This document shows, piece after piece, positions 1 to 10,299 of a DNA stretch of 64,000 nucleotides. Numbering within the stretch: the first letter of the stretch is position 1; every line of letters begins with the position of its first letter. The translations under genes and the position numbers were made by a program. The stretch covers positions 36,208 through 100,207 of the forward strand of contig NZ_VUJW01000013.1 in the NCBI RefSeq assembly GCF_008373765.1. Direction: 5' to 3'. This DNA is from Nocardioides antri. Its GTDB lineage: Bacteria; Actinomycetota; Actinomycetes; Propionibacteriales; Nocardioidaceae. The notes under the pieces were generated by a model. The model saw only the letters and a list, made by a program, of their open reading frames with translations. It had not been told where the DNA came from and ran no database searches.

Positions 1-1
1 C

Positions 2-529
2 ACGCTCGGCGGCGTCGTCGAGGTCGTGGTCCACGGGCTCCCGCCGGGCCTCGGGTCGCACGTCCACTGGGACCGGCGGCTCGACGCGCGGCTGGCCGGC
101 GCCCTGATGGGCATCCAGGCGATCAAGGGCGTCGAGGTCGGCGACGGGTTCGAGCTCGCGGCCACGCCGGGCTCGCTCGCCCACGACGAGATCGTCCCCA
201 CCGAGGCGGGCCTGCGCCGGGTGTCCGGCCGGTCCGGCGGCACGGAGGGCGGCATGACCACCGGCGAGATCCTGCGGGTCCGGGCGGCGATGAAGCCGAT
301 CGCCACCGTGCCGCGCGCGCTCCGCACGGTCGACGTCGCCACCGGTGATGAGGCCGTCGCCCACCACCAGCGCTCCGACGTCTGCGCAGTGCCGGCGGCC
401 GGCATCGTCGCGGAGGCGATGGTCGCGCTCGTCCTGGCGGACGCCGTGATCGAGAAGTTCGGCGGCGACTCCGTCCAGGAGACCCGTCGCAACGTGCAGG
501 GCTACCTGGACTCGCTGAGGTACCGGTGA
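2..529 (+). CDS. aroC: Chorismate synthase, C-terminal part (5' end outside window)
   Basis: Last enzyme of the shikimate pathway: it converts EPSP to chorismate using reduced FMN. The visible 175 residues are the C-terminal half. They include the stretch [20 protein letters not shown], a conserved block that ends in RSGGTEGG and is followed by MTTGEI, and the late motif [18 protein letters not shown], all typical of AroC. The frame is open from base 2, so the gene starts upstream of the window. Its stop overlaps the GTG of aroK by four bases, which implies translational coupling in an aroC-aroK-aroB-aroQ operon. Family identification is secure; only the N-terminus is missing. Confidence 0.96.
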   Translation, partial: TLGGVVEVVVHGLPPGLGSHVHWDRRLDARLAGALMGIQAIKGVEVGDGFELAATPGSLAHDEIVPTEAGLRRVSGRSGGTEGGMTTGEILRVRAAMKPIATVPRALRTVDVATGDEAVAHHQRSDVCAVPAAGIVAEAMVALVLADAVIEKFGGDSVQETRRNVQGYLDSLRYR

Positions 530-1041
530 GCCGACCCGTCGCCGTCCTCGTCGGCACCATGGGTGCCGGCAAGACGACGGTCGGCCGCCTCCTCGCCGAC
601 GCCCTCGGCGTGGGTTTCCTCGACAGCGACCACGCCGTCGAGGCGCGCGCCGGCAAGCCCGTGCAGGAGATCTTCGTCGATGACGGAGAGGCGGCCTTCC
701 GTGCGCTGGAGCGTACGGCGGTGGCGGCCGCGCTCGACGAGCACGACGGCGTGCTCGCCCTGGGCGGCGGTGCCGTGCTGGATCCTGCGACGCGGGCGCT
801 GCTCGAAGGGCACCGGGTGATCTTCCTCAAGGTCGGCCTCGCCGACGCGGTCAAGCGGGTCGGGCTCGGCGCCGGCCGGCCGCTGCTCCTCGGCAACGTC
901 CGGGCGCGCGTGAAGCAGCTGCTGGACGAGCGCACCCCCGTCTACGAGGGGCTCGCCCGGATCACGGTCGACACCGACGGCCGGAGCCCACAGGACGTGG
1001 CGGCCGAGATCACCGAGCTGATCGAGGAGGGCGCCCGATGA
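526..1041 (+). CDS. aroK: Shikimate kinase
   Basis: Phosphorylates shikimate at the 3-hydroxyl with ATP in the cytoplasm. The 171-residue protein is normal length. It has a P-loop GTMGAGKTT near residues 10-18, the shikimate-binding DSD motif (FLDSD, about residue 33), the GGGAV loop near residue 80, and the lid region ending in [10 protein letters not shown]. The GTG start overlaps the aroC stop (GTGA), and its own stop overlaps the aroB ATG (ATGA). No separate promoter is visible, so it is read from the aroC operon. Confidence 0.96.
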   Translation: MSRPVAVLVGTMGAGKTTVGRLLADALGVGFLDSDHAVEARAGKPVQEIFVDDGEAAFRALERTAVAAALDEHDGVLALGGGAVLDPATRALLEGHRVIFLKVGLADAVKRVGLGAGRPLLLGNVRARVKQLLDERTPVYEGLARITVDTDGRSPQDVAAEITELIEEGAR

Positions 1042-2141
1042 CGGACACCGCGCTGCACGTGGGCGGGCCCTCGCCGTACGACGTCCTGGTGGGCCGCGGG
1101 CTCGCCGACCGGCTGCCGGGGATCCTCGGCAGCAGCGTGCAGCGGGTGGCGTTCCTCCACGCGGCCGAGCTGACCGAGCTGGCGAAACCGGTGCTCGACG
1201 TGCTGCGGGCGGACTACGACGTGCTCGCGCTCGGGCTCCCGTCCGGCGAGGCGACCAAGGCCGCCGACGTCGCGTTCCAGTGCTGGGAGGCGCTCGGCGA
1301 CGCCGGGTTCACGCGGTCGGACGCCGTGGTGACGTTCGGCGGGGGAGCGACCACCGATCTCGGCGGTTTCGTGGCCGCGACCTGGCTCCGCGGCGTGCGG
1401 GTCGTCCACGTCCCGACCACGCTGCTCGCGATGGTCGACGCGGCCGTGGGCGGCAAGACCGGCATCAACACCGGGGCGGGCAAGAACCTCGTGGGCTCCT
1501 TCCACGAGCCCGCCGGCGTCCTGGTCGACCTCGACACCCTGCTCACGCTGCCGCGGGAGGAGCTCGTCGCCGGCATGGGCGAGGTCGTCAAGTGCGGCTT
1601 CATCGCCGACCCCGTCATCCTCGACCTGGTCGAGGCCGACCCGGCGGCGGCGATCGACCCGGCAGGCGCGGTGCTGCCGGAGCTCGTCGAGCGGTCGATC
1701 CGGGTCAAGATCGAGGTCGTCGTCGCGGACCTGAAGGAGACCGGGGGCAGCGACGGCCACCCGGGCCGCGAGGTCCTCAACTACGGTCACACGATGGCCC
1801 ACGCGATCGAGCGGGCGGAGGGCTACACGATGCGGCACGGCGAGGCCGTTGCGATCGGGTGCTGCTACGTCGCGGAGCTCGCCAGGCTCGAGGGCCACCT
1901 CGACGACGAGACGGCGGCACGGCACGCCTCCGTCTTCCGCGCCGTCGGCCTGCCGACCACCTACTCCGGTGCCGGGTTCGACGAGCTGCTCGCGGCGATG
2001 CGGGTCGACAAGAAGTCGCGCGGCAACACGCTGCGGTTCATCGTCCTCGACGGGCTCGCGAAGCCGGTCGTGCTGTCAGGCCCCTCGGAGGAGCACCTGC
2101 GGGCGGCGTACGACCTGATGACGGGAGGGGGTGCCGCATGA
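1038..2141 (+). CDS. aroB: 3-dehydroquinate synthase
   Basis: Converts DAHP to 3-dehydroquinate with catalytic NAD and a divalent metal; second step of the shikimate pathway. At 367 residues it is full length. Visible hallmarks are the nucleotide-binding GGGATTDLGGFVAATWLRG, the block PTTLLAMVDAAVGGKTGIN, and the metal/substrate motifs LNYGHTMAHAIE and MRHGEAVAIG. It lies third in the aro operon, overlapping aroK by four bases and aroQ by four bases. Confidence 0.97.
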   Translation: MTDTALHVGGPSPYDVLVGRGLADRLPGILGSSVQRVAFLHAAELTELAKPVLDVLRADYDVLALGLPSGEATKAADVAFQCWEALGDAGFTRSDAVVTFGGGATTDLGGFVAATWLRGVRVVHVPTTLLAMVDAAVGGKTGINTGAGKNLVGSFHEPAGVLVDLDTLLTLPREELVAGMGEVVKCGFIADPVILDLVEADPAAAIDPAGAVLPELVERSIRVKIEVVVADLKETGGSDGHPGREVLNYGHTMAHAIERAEGYTMRHGEAVAIGCCYVAELARLEGHLDDETAARHASVFRAVGLPTTYSGAGFDELLAAMRVDKKSRGNTLRFIVLDGLAKPVVLSGPSEEHLRAAYDLMTGGGAA

Positions 2142-2578
2142 CCAGGGTTCTCGTGCTCAACGGGCCGAACCTCGGGCGCCTCGGCCGCCGCCAGCCGGAG
2201 ATCTACGGCCACACCACGCACGGCGACCTCGCGGACCTGTGCCGCAACTGGGGTGAGCAGCTCGGCCTGGACGTCGAGGTGCGGCAGACCAACCACGAGG
2301 GTGAGCTCCTCGACTGGCTCAACGACGCGGCCGACACCGAGACCCCGGTGGTCCTCAACGCCGCCGCGTGGACCCACTACTCCTACGCGATCTGGGACGC
2401 CTGCGCGCAGCTCACGACGACCCTGGTCGAGGTGCACATCTCCGATCCGTCCCAGCGGCCCGAGGTGTTCCGCCACACGTCGGTGGTGACGCCCCACGCT
2501 GCGAAGGTGATCGCCGGCCAGGGCGTCGACGGCTACCGCCAGGCTCTCGAATTCATCGCTGCTGACACCGACGACTAG
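2138..2578 (+). CDS. aroQ: 3-dehydroquinate dehydratase, type II
   Basis: Dehydrates 3-dehydroquinate to 3-dehydroshikimate. At 146 residues it matches the dodecameric type II family. The N-terminus LVLNGPNLGRLGRRQPEIYG carries the catalytic tyrosine, NAAAWTHYSYAIWDA the conserved Asn and His, and VEVHISDPSQRPEVFRHTSV the substrate-binding block. In the commoner form of the family these read NPGAYTH and VHLSN, so the loop residues are a little divergent while the catalytic Tyr, Asn, His and Arg remain. The ATG overlaps the aroB stop. The TAG stop is also the first half of the -10 element of efp. Confidence 0.93.
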   Translation: MTRVLVLNGPNLGRLGRRQPEIYGHTTHGDLADLCRNWGEQLGLDVEVRQTNHEGELLDWLNDAADTETPVVLNAAAWTHYSYAIWDACAQLTTTLVEVHISDPSQRPEVFRHTSVVTPHAAKVIAGQGVDGYRQALEFIAADTDD

Positions 2579-2581
2579 ACT
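2576..2581 (+). promoter_or_regulatory. -10 element of the efp-nusB promoter
   Basis: TAGACT matches the actinobacterial housekeeping -10 pattern TAnnnT and overlaps the aroQ stop codon. Only a weak -35 (TTCATC, 18 bp upstream) is seen. A transcript starting about 7 bases later would have a leader of roughly 50 bases with a purine-rich ribosome site (AGAAGG) before the efp ATG. Confidence 0.5.
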
Positions 2582-2640
2582 CCTCCGCTGGCCCCGAACG
2601 GGCGCGAATCTCCTACATCTGCATCGAAGAAGGCTGACGC

Positions 2641-3207
2641 ATGGCAACGACGAACGACCTGAAGAACGGCATGGTGCTCAAGCTGGAAGGCCAGCTCTGG
2701 CAGGTGGTCGAGTTCCAGCACGTGAAGCCCGGCAAGGGACCCGCGTTCGTGCGCACCAAGCTGAAGCACGTCGAGTCGGGCAAGAACGTCGACAAGACCT
2801 TCAACGCCGGCACCAAGGTCGAGACCGCGACCGTCGACCGCCGCACGATGCAGTACCTCTACAACGACGGCACCAACTACGTCTTCATGGACACGGGCAC
2901 CTACGACCAGATCGAGGTCGACCCCGACATCGTCGGCGGCGCCAAGGACTTCCTGCTCGAGAACATGGAGGCGATCGTCGCCACCAACGAGGGCCGGGTC
3001 CTGTTCATCGAGCTGCCGGCGTCGGTGGAGCTGACCATCACCTACACCGAGCCGGGCGTCGTCGGTGACTCCGCGACCGGCCGCACGAAGCCCGCCACCC
3101 TCGAGACCGGCGCCGAGATCCAGGTCCCGCTGTTCATCGAGCAGGGCGAGAAGATCAAGGTCGACACCCGCGACGGCGGTTCCTACCTCAGCCGCGTGAA
3201 GTCCTGA
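2641..3207 (+). CDS. efp: Translation elongation factor P
   Basis: Binds stalled ribosomes between P and E sites and speeds peptide bond formation at proline stretches. The 188-residue sequence has the KOW-like domain I at the start ([32 protein letters not shown]) and two OB domains. Lysine in PGKGPA is at the position modified in other bacteria. The C-terminal signature is present ([20 protein letters not shown]). The TGA stop shares one base with the nusB ATG. Proteins with PPP runs in this window (MinD-like, beta-propeller protein) would be expected EF-P clients; this is inference. Confidence 0.97.
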   Translation: MATTNDLKNGMVLKLEGQLWQVVEFQHVKPGKGPAFVRTKLKHVESGKNVDKTFNAGTKVETATVDRRTMQYLYNDGTNYVFMDTGTYDQIEVDPDIVGGAKDFLLENMEAIVATNEGRVLFIELPASVELTITYTEPGVVGDSATGRTKPATLETGAEIQVPLFIEQGEKIKVDTRDGGSYLSRVKS

Positions 3208-3623
3208 TGTCCGCTGGTGGCGCTCGCTCCAAGGCCCGCAAGCGGGCCCTGGACCTGCTGTTCGCCGCGGACCTGCGGCGGGAGTCGGTCGTCGAGTCGC
3301 TCGACCGGGCGATCGCCGAGGGCACAGGCCCGACCAACCCCTACACCGAGACCCTGGTCCGGGGCGTGGCCGAGCACCAGGCGCGCATCGACGAGGTGCT
3401 GACGTCCTACGCCCAGGGCTGGACCCTCGACCGGATGCCGGCCGTCGACCGCAACGTGCTGCGGCTCGGCGTCTACGAGCTGCTGTACGTCGACGACGTG
3501 CCGGACGCTGTCGCGGTGACCGAGGCGCTGGCGCTCGTGCGCGACCTGTCGACCGACGAGTCGCCGTCGTTCGTCAACGGCGTGCTCGGCGCGATCCTGA
3601 AGAGCAAACCGACGCTGGTCTGA
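3207..3623 (+). CDS. nusB: Transcription antitermination factor NusB
   Basis: RNA-binding subunit of the NusB-S10 complex that recognises boxA in rRNA leaders and supports antitermination. The 138-residue all-helical protein begins with the typical SKARKRALDLLFAADLR and contains MPAVDRNVLRLGVYELL and the C-terminal DLSTDESPSFVNGVLGAIL. Start is the ATG sharing a base with the efp stop (TGATG). A perfect 8-bp hairpin follows at 3630-3649. Confidence 0.95.
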   Translation: MSAGGARSKARKRALDLLFAADLRRESVVESLDRAIAEGTGPTNPYTETLVRGVAEHQARIDEVLTSYAQGWTLDRMPAVDRNVLRLGVYELLYVDDVPDAVAVTEALALVRDLSTDESPSFVNGVLGAILKSKPTLV

Positions 3624-3629
3624 TTCGTC

Positions 3630-3649
3630 CGCGGGGATGGTTCCCCGCG
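3630..3649 (+). terminator. Hairpin after nusB, possible terminator
   Basis: CGCGGGGA, loop TGGT, TCCCCGCG forms a perfect 8-bp GC-rich stem seven bases after the nusB stop. There is no T tract, so it may be a weak or factor-assisted terminator. Confidence 0.5.
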
Positions 3650-3675
3650 ACCGCCGCGCATGGAATCTTGGTGCC

Positions 3676-5052
3676 ATGAGCGAGAGCATCGACGTCGCCG
3701 TCATCGGTCTCGGTCCCGGAGGGGAGCACGTCGCGGCGCAGCTCGCGCAGGCCGGGCTCTCCGTGCTGGGCGTGGAGAAGCACCTGGTCGGCGGCGAGTG
3801 CCCCTACTACGGGTGCATCCCGTCCAAGATGATGATCCGCGCGGCTGACGCGCTCGCGGAGACGCGACGGGTGCCGGACCTGGGTGGGTCCTCCGAGGTG
3901 ACGCCCGACTGGACGCCGGTCGCGAAGCGGATCTCCGACGAGGCCACCGACGCCTGGAACGACCAGGTCGCGGTCGACCGCCTCGTCGACAACGGCGGCC
4001 GGTTCGCACGCGGCCGCGGAAGGCTGGCGGGGCCCGGCAAGGTCGTCGTCGAGACCGCCGACGGCGCGGAGGAGTACGACGTGAGCCGCGGCGTGGTGCT
4101 CAACGTCGGGACGTCACCCGCGGTGCCGCCCATCGAGGGGCTGGCGGACACGCCGTACTGGACCAACCGCGACGTCGTGAAGGTCACCGAGCTGCCTGGC
4201 AGACTGGTCGTGCTCGGCGGCGGCGCGATCGGCTGCGAGATCGCGCAGGCGTTCGCCCGGTTCGGGGTCGACGTCACGATCGTCGAGGTGGCCGACCGGA
4301 TCCTCGGCCCGGAGGAGCCGGAGGCGAGCGAGGTGGTCGCCGAGGCGATGTCCGCCGAGGGCATCGGGGTCCGGGCCGGGGTGACCGTCGAGCGGATCGA
4401 CCACGACCCCGACGCGGGGTTCACGCTCTTGCTGGCGGGCGGCGAGCGGATCACGGGCGAGGCGCTGCTGGTGGCCGCGGGGCGTCGTACCAACCTCGCG
4501 GACGTGGGTCTCGACACGGTCGGGCTCGACCCGTCCACCAGGTTCCTCGACACCGACGAGCAGATGCGGGCCGGCGACAGGCTGTGGGCGGTCGGCGACA
4601 TCACGGGCAGAGGACTCTTCACCCACATGTCGATGTACCAGGCCGAGATCGCGGTCCGGTCGATCCTGGGCAAGGACGGCCCGTGGGCCGACTACACCGC
4701 CGTCAGCCGGGTCACGTTCACCGACCCGGAGGTCGGGTCGGTCGGCCTGACCGAGGCGCAGGCCCGGGACCGCGGCATCCGGGTGACCACCGGGAGCTAC
4801 TCGCTGCCCAGCTCGAGCCGGGGCTGGATCCACAAGGCCGGTAACCATGGCGTGATCAAGGTCGTCGCCGATGCCGACCGCGGGGTGCTCGTCGGAGCCA
4901 CCACGGTCGGGCCCGCGGGCGGCGAGATGATCGGCCTGCTCGCGACGGCGGTCCACGCCGCGGTGCCGGTCTCGACGTTGCGCCGGATGCACTACGCCTA
5001 CCCGACCTTCCACCGGGCCATCGAGAACGCCGTGAACGAGCTGGATCTCTAG
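3676..5052 (+). CDS. Flavin disulfide-reductase family oxidoreductase lacking the His/Glu pair
   Basis: A 458-residue member of the lipoamide dehydrogenase / mercuric reductase superfamily. It shows the FAD motif VIGLGPGGEHVA (residues 9-20), the redox cysteines in GGECPYYGCIPSK (Cys42, Cys47), the NAD(P) motif VVLGGGAIGCEIAQAFARFG and the second FAD motif LWAVGDITGRGLF. The C-terminal HPTxxE motif, whose His/Glu pair is the acid-base catalyst in lipoamide dehydrogenase, reads YPTFHR here (from Tyr442). It is therefore unlikely to be an E3 subunit; a quinone or small-molecule reductase is more probable, substrate unknown. I prefer the ATG at 3676 because the FAD fold begins right after it; an in-frame ATG at 3637 lies close behind the nusB hairpin. 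Confidence 0.88.
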   Translation: MSESIDVAVIGLGPGGEHVAAQLAQAGLSVLGVEKHLVGGECPYYGCIPSKMMIRAADALAETRRVPDLGGSSEVTPDWTPVAKRISDEATDAWNDQVAVDRLVDNGGRFARGRGRLAGPGKVVVETADGAEEYDVSRGVVLNVGTSPAVPPIEGLADTPYWTNRDVVKVTELPGRLVVLGGGAIGCEIAQAFARFGVDVTIVEVADRILGPEEPEASEVVAEAMSAEGIGVRAGVTVERIDHDPDAGFTLLLAGGERITGEALLVAAGRRTNLADVGLDTVGLDPSTRFLDTDEQMRAGDRLWAVGDITGRGLFTHMSMYQAEIAVRSILGKDGPWADYTAVSRVTFTDPEVGSVGLTEAQARDRGIRVTTGSYSLPSSSRGWIHKAGNHGVIKVVADADRGVLVGATTVGPAGGEMIGLLATAVHAAVPVSTLRRMHYAYPTFHRAIENAVNELDL

Positions 5053-5074
5053 TCCAGTCCTGGGAGCATCCCTG

Positions 5075-5102
5075 TTTCGTCTCCCGCCGCGCGGGTTAGG
5101 GT
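5075..5102 (+). promoter_or_regulatory. Candidate promoter of the MinD-like gene
   Basis: TTTCGT, 16 bp, TAGGGT. The -10 fits TAnnnT and the expected start is about 30 bases before the ATG. The match to the -35 consensus is modest. Confidence 0.4.
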
Positions 5103-5138
5103 CTGGCCATTCGTGCTGCCCTTTCTCGGGAGGTAGTG

Positions 5139-6482
5139 ATGACCCAGGCCGACAGCGGCGTCAGTGAGAACACCTCGGACCGGTTGTTCACGCCGGAGGA
5201 GCTGGAGGACTTCGCGCGGCGCCAGGTCGAGGCGGCCCGCCGCGGCGCCGACGTCGACCCGTTGAGCGACCCGATCGACGCGGACCCGCTGGACGCGGCT
5301 GCCGCGTCCCCCGCTGCGCCGTCCGGACCACCGCCAGCGGGCCCACCGCCGACGAGCCCGCCGCCGGTGGCGAACGTGCCGTCGCTCGGCCCGCCGCCCT
5401 CCGGCCCGCCCCCGTCGGGCCCGCCACCGTCCGGTCCACCGCCGATGGTGGCCACCCAGCAGCCCGCCGTACGACCGGCGGCGACACACGTGACGCCGGC
5501 GTCCCCCGTCCCGGCACTCTCCGTCCCGGCGGCCGAGCCCCGTCGGTTCATGACCGCGACCGACTTCCTCGACCGGCGCGACAGCGACCAGCTGCTCGGC
5601 CCGGCCTCGTGGGGCTGGCGTGGCCGGGTCCGCCGGGCGAGTGGCGGCCTGATCAAGCCCAAGATGGGGCGCAAGGAGCTGGCGTACCACTCCGACCGGC
5701 AGGCCATCCAGAAGGACTTCGCCGGGCCCCGCACGATCGCGTTCATCAACCCCAAGGGCGGCGCGGCGAAGACGACCGGCGTGCTGGCTGCCGGCTACAC
5801 GTTCGGCACCGTCCGCGGCGGCGGCGTGGTGGCGTGGGACAACAACGAGACGCGCGGCACCCTCGGCATCCGCGGCCAGCGAAGCAGCCACCGCAACACG
5901 ACCCGGGAGCTGCTGGAGGACCTCGGCCGGTTCAAGGACGTCTACCAGTCACGGATCGGCGACCTGGGCGCGTTCGTGCGCTCCCAGGGCGACGCCCACT
6001 TCGACGTGCTGGCGTCCGACGAGCGTGCCGATGTCACCGGCATCATCCACGCCTCCGACTTCGCCGAGGTCCACGCGCTGCTGCAGCGCTTCTACCGCAT
6101 CATCCTGATCGACACCGGCAACAACATGAGGGCCGAGAACTGGCTCGCCGCGGCGGAGGCCGCGGACCTGCTGGTCGTCACCAGCACGGTCCGCGAGGAC
6201 ACCGGCTACAGCGGCCTGTGGATGCTCGACGCGCTGCAGGACGCGGGCTACGCCAACCTCAAGCACAAGACGATCACCGTCCTGTCCGACCCGAGCGAGA
6301 AGGTCGACGGCAAGCTCGCGAGCGACCTGGTCCACGTCTACGAGCAGCGCACGCGCGGCGTCCACCGGGTGCCGTACGACCCGGCGCTGGTGTCCGGCTC
6401 GGTGGTGCCCTACGCCCAGCTCTCCGACGCGACGCGGCGGTCGTGGCTGTCCGCCTGCGCGGCGATGGCCCAGGCGCTGTAG
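5139..6482 (+). CDS. MinD/ParA-like ATPase with proline-rich N-terminus
   Basis: 447 residues. The first ~130 are low-complexity, with tandem SGPPP units encoded around 5390-5445. After a basic linker comes a deviant Walker A, NPKGGAAKTT (about residues 204-213), with the signature lysine of the MinD/ParA/ArsA group. Then follow VVAWDNNETRGTLG (switch region) and Walker B IILIDTGNNM. This architecture resembles the actinobacterial proteins often labelled EspI-like or chromosome-partitioning-like; some sit beside type VII secretion genes, but none are here. Target and location in the cell are unknown. GTG 5136 and ATG 5139 are adjacent; the GGGAGG at 5128-5133 favours the ATG. It ends one base before the convergent oxidase gene. 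Confidence 0.82.
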   Translation: MTQADSGVSENTSDRLFTPEELEDFARRQVEAARRGADVDPLSDPIDADPLDAAAASPAAPSGPPPAGPPPTSPPPVANVPSLGPPPSGPPPSGPPPSGPPPMVATQQPAVRPAATHVTPASPVPALSVPAAEPRRFMTATDFLDRRDSDQLLGPASWGWRGRVRRASGGLIKPKMGRKELAYHSDRQAIQKDFAGPRTIAFINPKGGAAKTTGVLAAGYTFGTVRGGGVVAWDNNETRGTLGIRGQRSSHRNTTRELLEDLGRFKDVYQSRIGDLGAFVRSQGDAHFDVLASDERADVTGIIHASDFAEVHALLQRFYRIILIDTGNNMRAENWLAAAEAADLLVVTSTVREDTGYSGLWMLDALQDAGYANLKHKTITVLSDPSEKVDGKLASDLVHVYEQRTRGVHRVPYDPALVSGSVVPYAQLSDATRRSWLSACAAMAQAL

Positions 6483-6483
6483 C

Positions 6484-7872
6484 TCAGGTCCCGGGGCGCG
6501 GCTGGAGGACGGCGCCGGGGTTGAGGAGCCCGTCGGGGTCGAGCGCGTCCTTGATGCGCCAGCTGAGCGCGATCACGTCGGCACCCAGCTGGTCGGGGAG
6601 CGCGGACCGCTTCGCGCGACCCACGCCGTGCTCGCCGGTGATGGTCCCGCCGAGCCCGATGGCGAGTGCCATCACCTCGTCGAACGCCTGGTGGGCGCGC
6701 GCCACGGAGTCGGGGTCGGCTGCGTCGTGGACGATGATCGGGTGCGTGTTGCCGTCGCCGGCGTGGGCGACCACGGCGATCTCGACGCCCGAGCGCGCTG
6801 CGATCGCCGCCACCCCGTCGATCAGGTCCGGGAGCAACGGCACCGGCACGCCGACGTCCTCGAAGAGCACGCTGCCGCGCTGCTCGAGGGCGTGAAAGGC
6901 GTTGCGCCGGCCGGCGATGAACATTGCCGACTCCTCGGCGTCCGTCGTCGTGAAGATCTCCACCGCGCCGGCCGCCTCGCAGCAGGCGCGCATGACGTCG
7001 ACCTCGGCTGCGCACGAGGCCCCCGGCGCGTCGGACTGGGCGATGAGGAGTGCGCCCGTCGACCGGTCGAGACCGTGGGACCGCCAGTCCTCGACGGCGT
7101 TGATGGAGGTGTTGTCCATCAGCTCGAGCATCGAGGCGCGGACCGTGGCGCGGATGGCCACCACCGCCCGCGACGCGGCGGTCATGTCCGGGAAGCTGCT
7201 CACCAGGGTCGCCCCGGCTCGCTGGGCAGGGATCAGTCGCAGGGTGGTCCGGGTGATGATGCCGAGCGTGCCTTCGCTGCCCACGAAGAGCTTCAGCAGC
7301 GCGAAGCCCGCGACGTCCTTGATCTGCTTGCCCCCGAGCCTGACCAGGGTCCCGTCGGCGAGCACGACGTCCATGCCGAGGACGTAGTCGGTCGTCACGC
7401 CGTACTTCACGCAGCAGAGGCCGCCGGCGTTGGTCGCGAGGTTCCCGCCGATGGAGCAGATCTCGTACGACGAGGGGTCCGGCGGGTACCACAGCCCGTG
7501 CTCGGCGGCGGCCCGCTTGACCTCGGCGTTGAGCGCGCCCGGCTCGACGATCGCGACCTGCGAGGCGGGGTCGATCTCGATCGCGCGCATCCGGTCCAGG
7601 GAGATCGTGATCCCGCCGTCGACGGCCGACGACCCGCCCGACAGCCCGGTGCCGGCACCGCGCGGGACCACGGGCACCCCGTGCGCAGCGGCCCAGCGCA
7701 CGGCGCGCTGCACCTGCTCGGCCGTCTCGGCCCGAACGACGGCGATCGGGGCGCCGGCGGACCCGTCGCGAGCGAAGTCCTCGCGGTACTTCTCGATCTC
7801 CGCGGGCCCGGTCACCACGACCCCCTCGGGGAGGTCGGCGACCAGGTCGGCCAGCCTGGCGTCGGTGGTCAT
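6484..7872 (-). CDS. FAD-linked oxidase, glycolate / D-lactate oxidase GlcD type
   Basis: 462 residues, full length for GlcD-like flavoproteins oxidising 2-hydroxy acids. The PCMH-type FAD domain is seen in VPVVPRGAGTGLSGGSSAVD and GGNLATNAGGLCCVKYG. The C-terminal FAD-oxidase domain carries HAGDGNTHP, ITGEHGVGRAKR and the closing DPDGLLNPG. No GlcE or GlcF partner is adjacent, so it may act alone or with a distant iron-sulfur subunit; the exact substrate cannot be read from sequence. On the minus strand TAGAGT lies six bases before the ATG, suggesting a leaderless mRNA. Confidence 0.9.
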   Translation of the reverse strand: MTTDARLADLVADLPEGVVVTGPAEIEKYREDFARDGSAGAPIAVVRAETAEQVQRAVRWAAAHGVPVVPRGAGTGLSGGSSAVDGGITISLDRMRAIEIDPASQVAIVEPGALNAEVKRAAAEHGLWYPPDPSSYEICSIGGNLATNAGGLCCVKYGVTTDYVLGMDVVLADGTLVRLGGKQIKDVAGFALLKLFVGSEGTLGIITRTTLRLIPAQRAGATLVSSFPDMTAASRAVVAIRATVRASMLELMDNTSINAVEDWRSHGLDRSTGALLIAQSDAPGASCAAEVDVMRACCEAAGAVEIFTTTDAEESAMFIAGRRNAFHALEQRGSVLFEDVGVPVPLLPDLIDGVAAIAARSGVEIAVVAHAGDGNTHPIIVHDAADPDSVARAHQAFDEVMALAIGLGGTITGEHGVGRAKRSALPDQLGADVIALSWRIKDALDPDGLLNPGAVLQPRPGT

Positions 7873-7878
7873 GCCGCG

Positions 7879-7884
7879 ACTCTA
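7879..7884 (-). promoter_or_regulatory. -10 element for the GlcD-like gene, leaderless type
   Basis: Read on the minus strand, TAGAGT ends six bases before the start codon and no ribosome binding site is visible between them. Transcription would begin at or next to the ATG. Confidence 0.5.
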
Positions 7885-7911
7885 GTGAGGCGGCGCCGGT
7901 TGATAACTGTC

Positions 7912-7930
7912 ATTGATCGAGCGATCCAAT
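7912..7930. promoter_or_regulatory. Palindrome in the divergent glcD-like / fdhF-like intergenic region
   Basis: ATTGATCGAGCGATCCAAT is an inverted repeat (ATTGATCG / CGATCCAAT, one inserted base). Three copies of TTGAT lie at about 7900, 7914 and 7933. It is placed as an operator for either divergent gene would be. A LysR regulator is encoded at 11117-12019, but a link is only inferred. The rest of the 139-bp gap holds a short spacer before the fdhF-like start. Confidence 0.35.
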
Positions 7931-8011
7931 GTTGATCTTTGACGCCCGTGAGTCGCGGGAGCACGATGAAGAGGCGGCACCCGGCCGCGGGACAGAGGTG
8001 CGGAGACAGCG

Positions 8012-10297
<2,286 letters not shown>

Positions 10298-10299
10298 CC

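Noticed and set aside
3676-5052. Dihydrolipoamide dehydrogenase (lpd) call
   Set aside because: The catalytic HPTxxE motif is replaced by YPTFHR and no 2-oxoacid dehydrogenase subunits are adjacent.
5390-5445. SGPPP-coding tandem repeat as a possible CRISPR-like or DNA repeat array
   Set aside because: It is a short in-frame codon repeat within the MinD-like gene and encodes a proline-rich linker.
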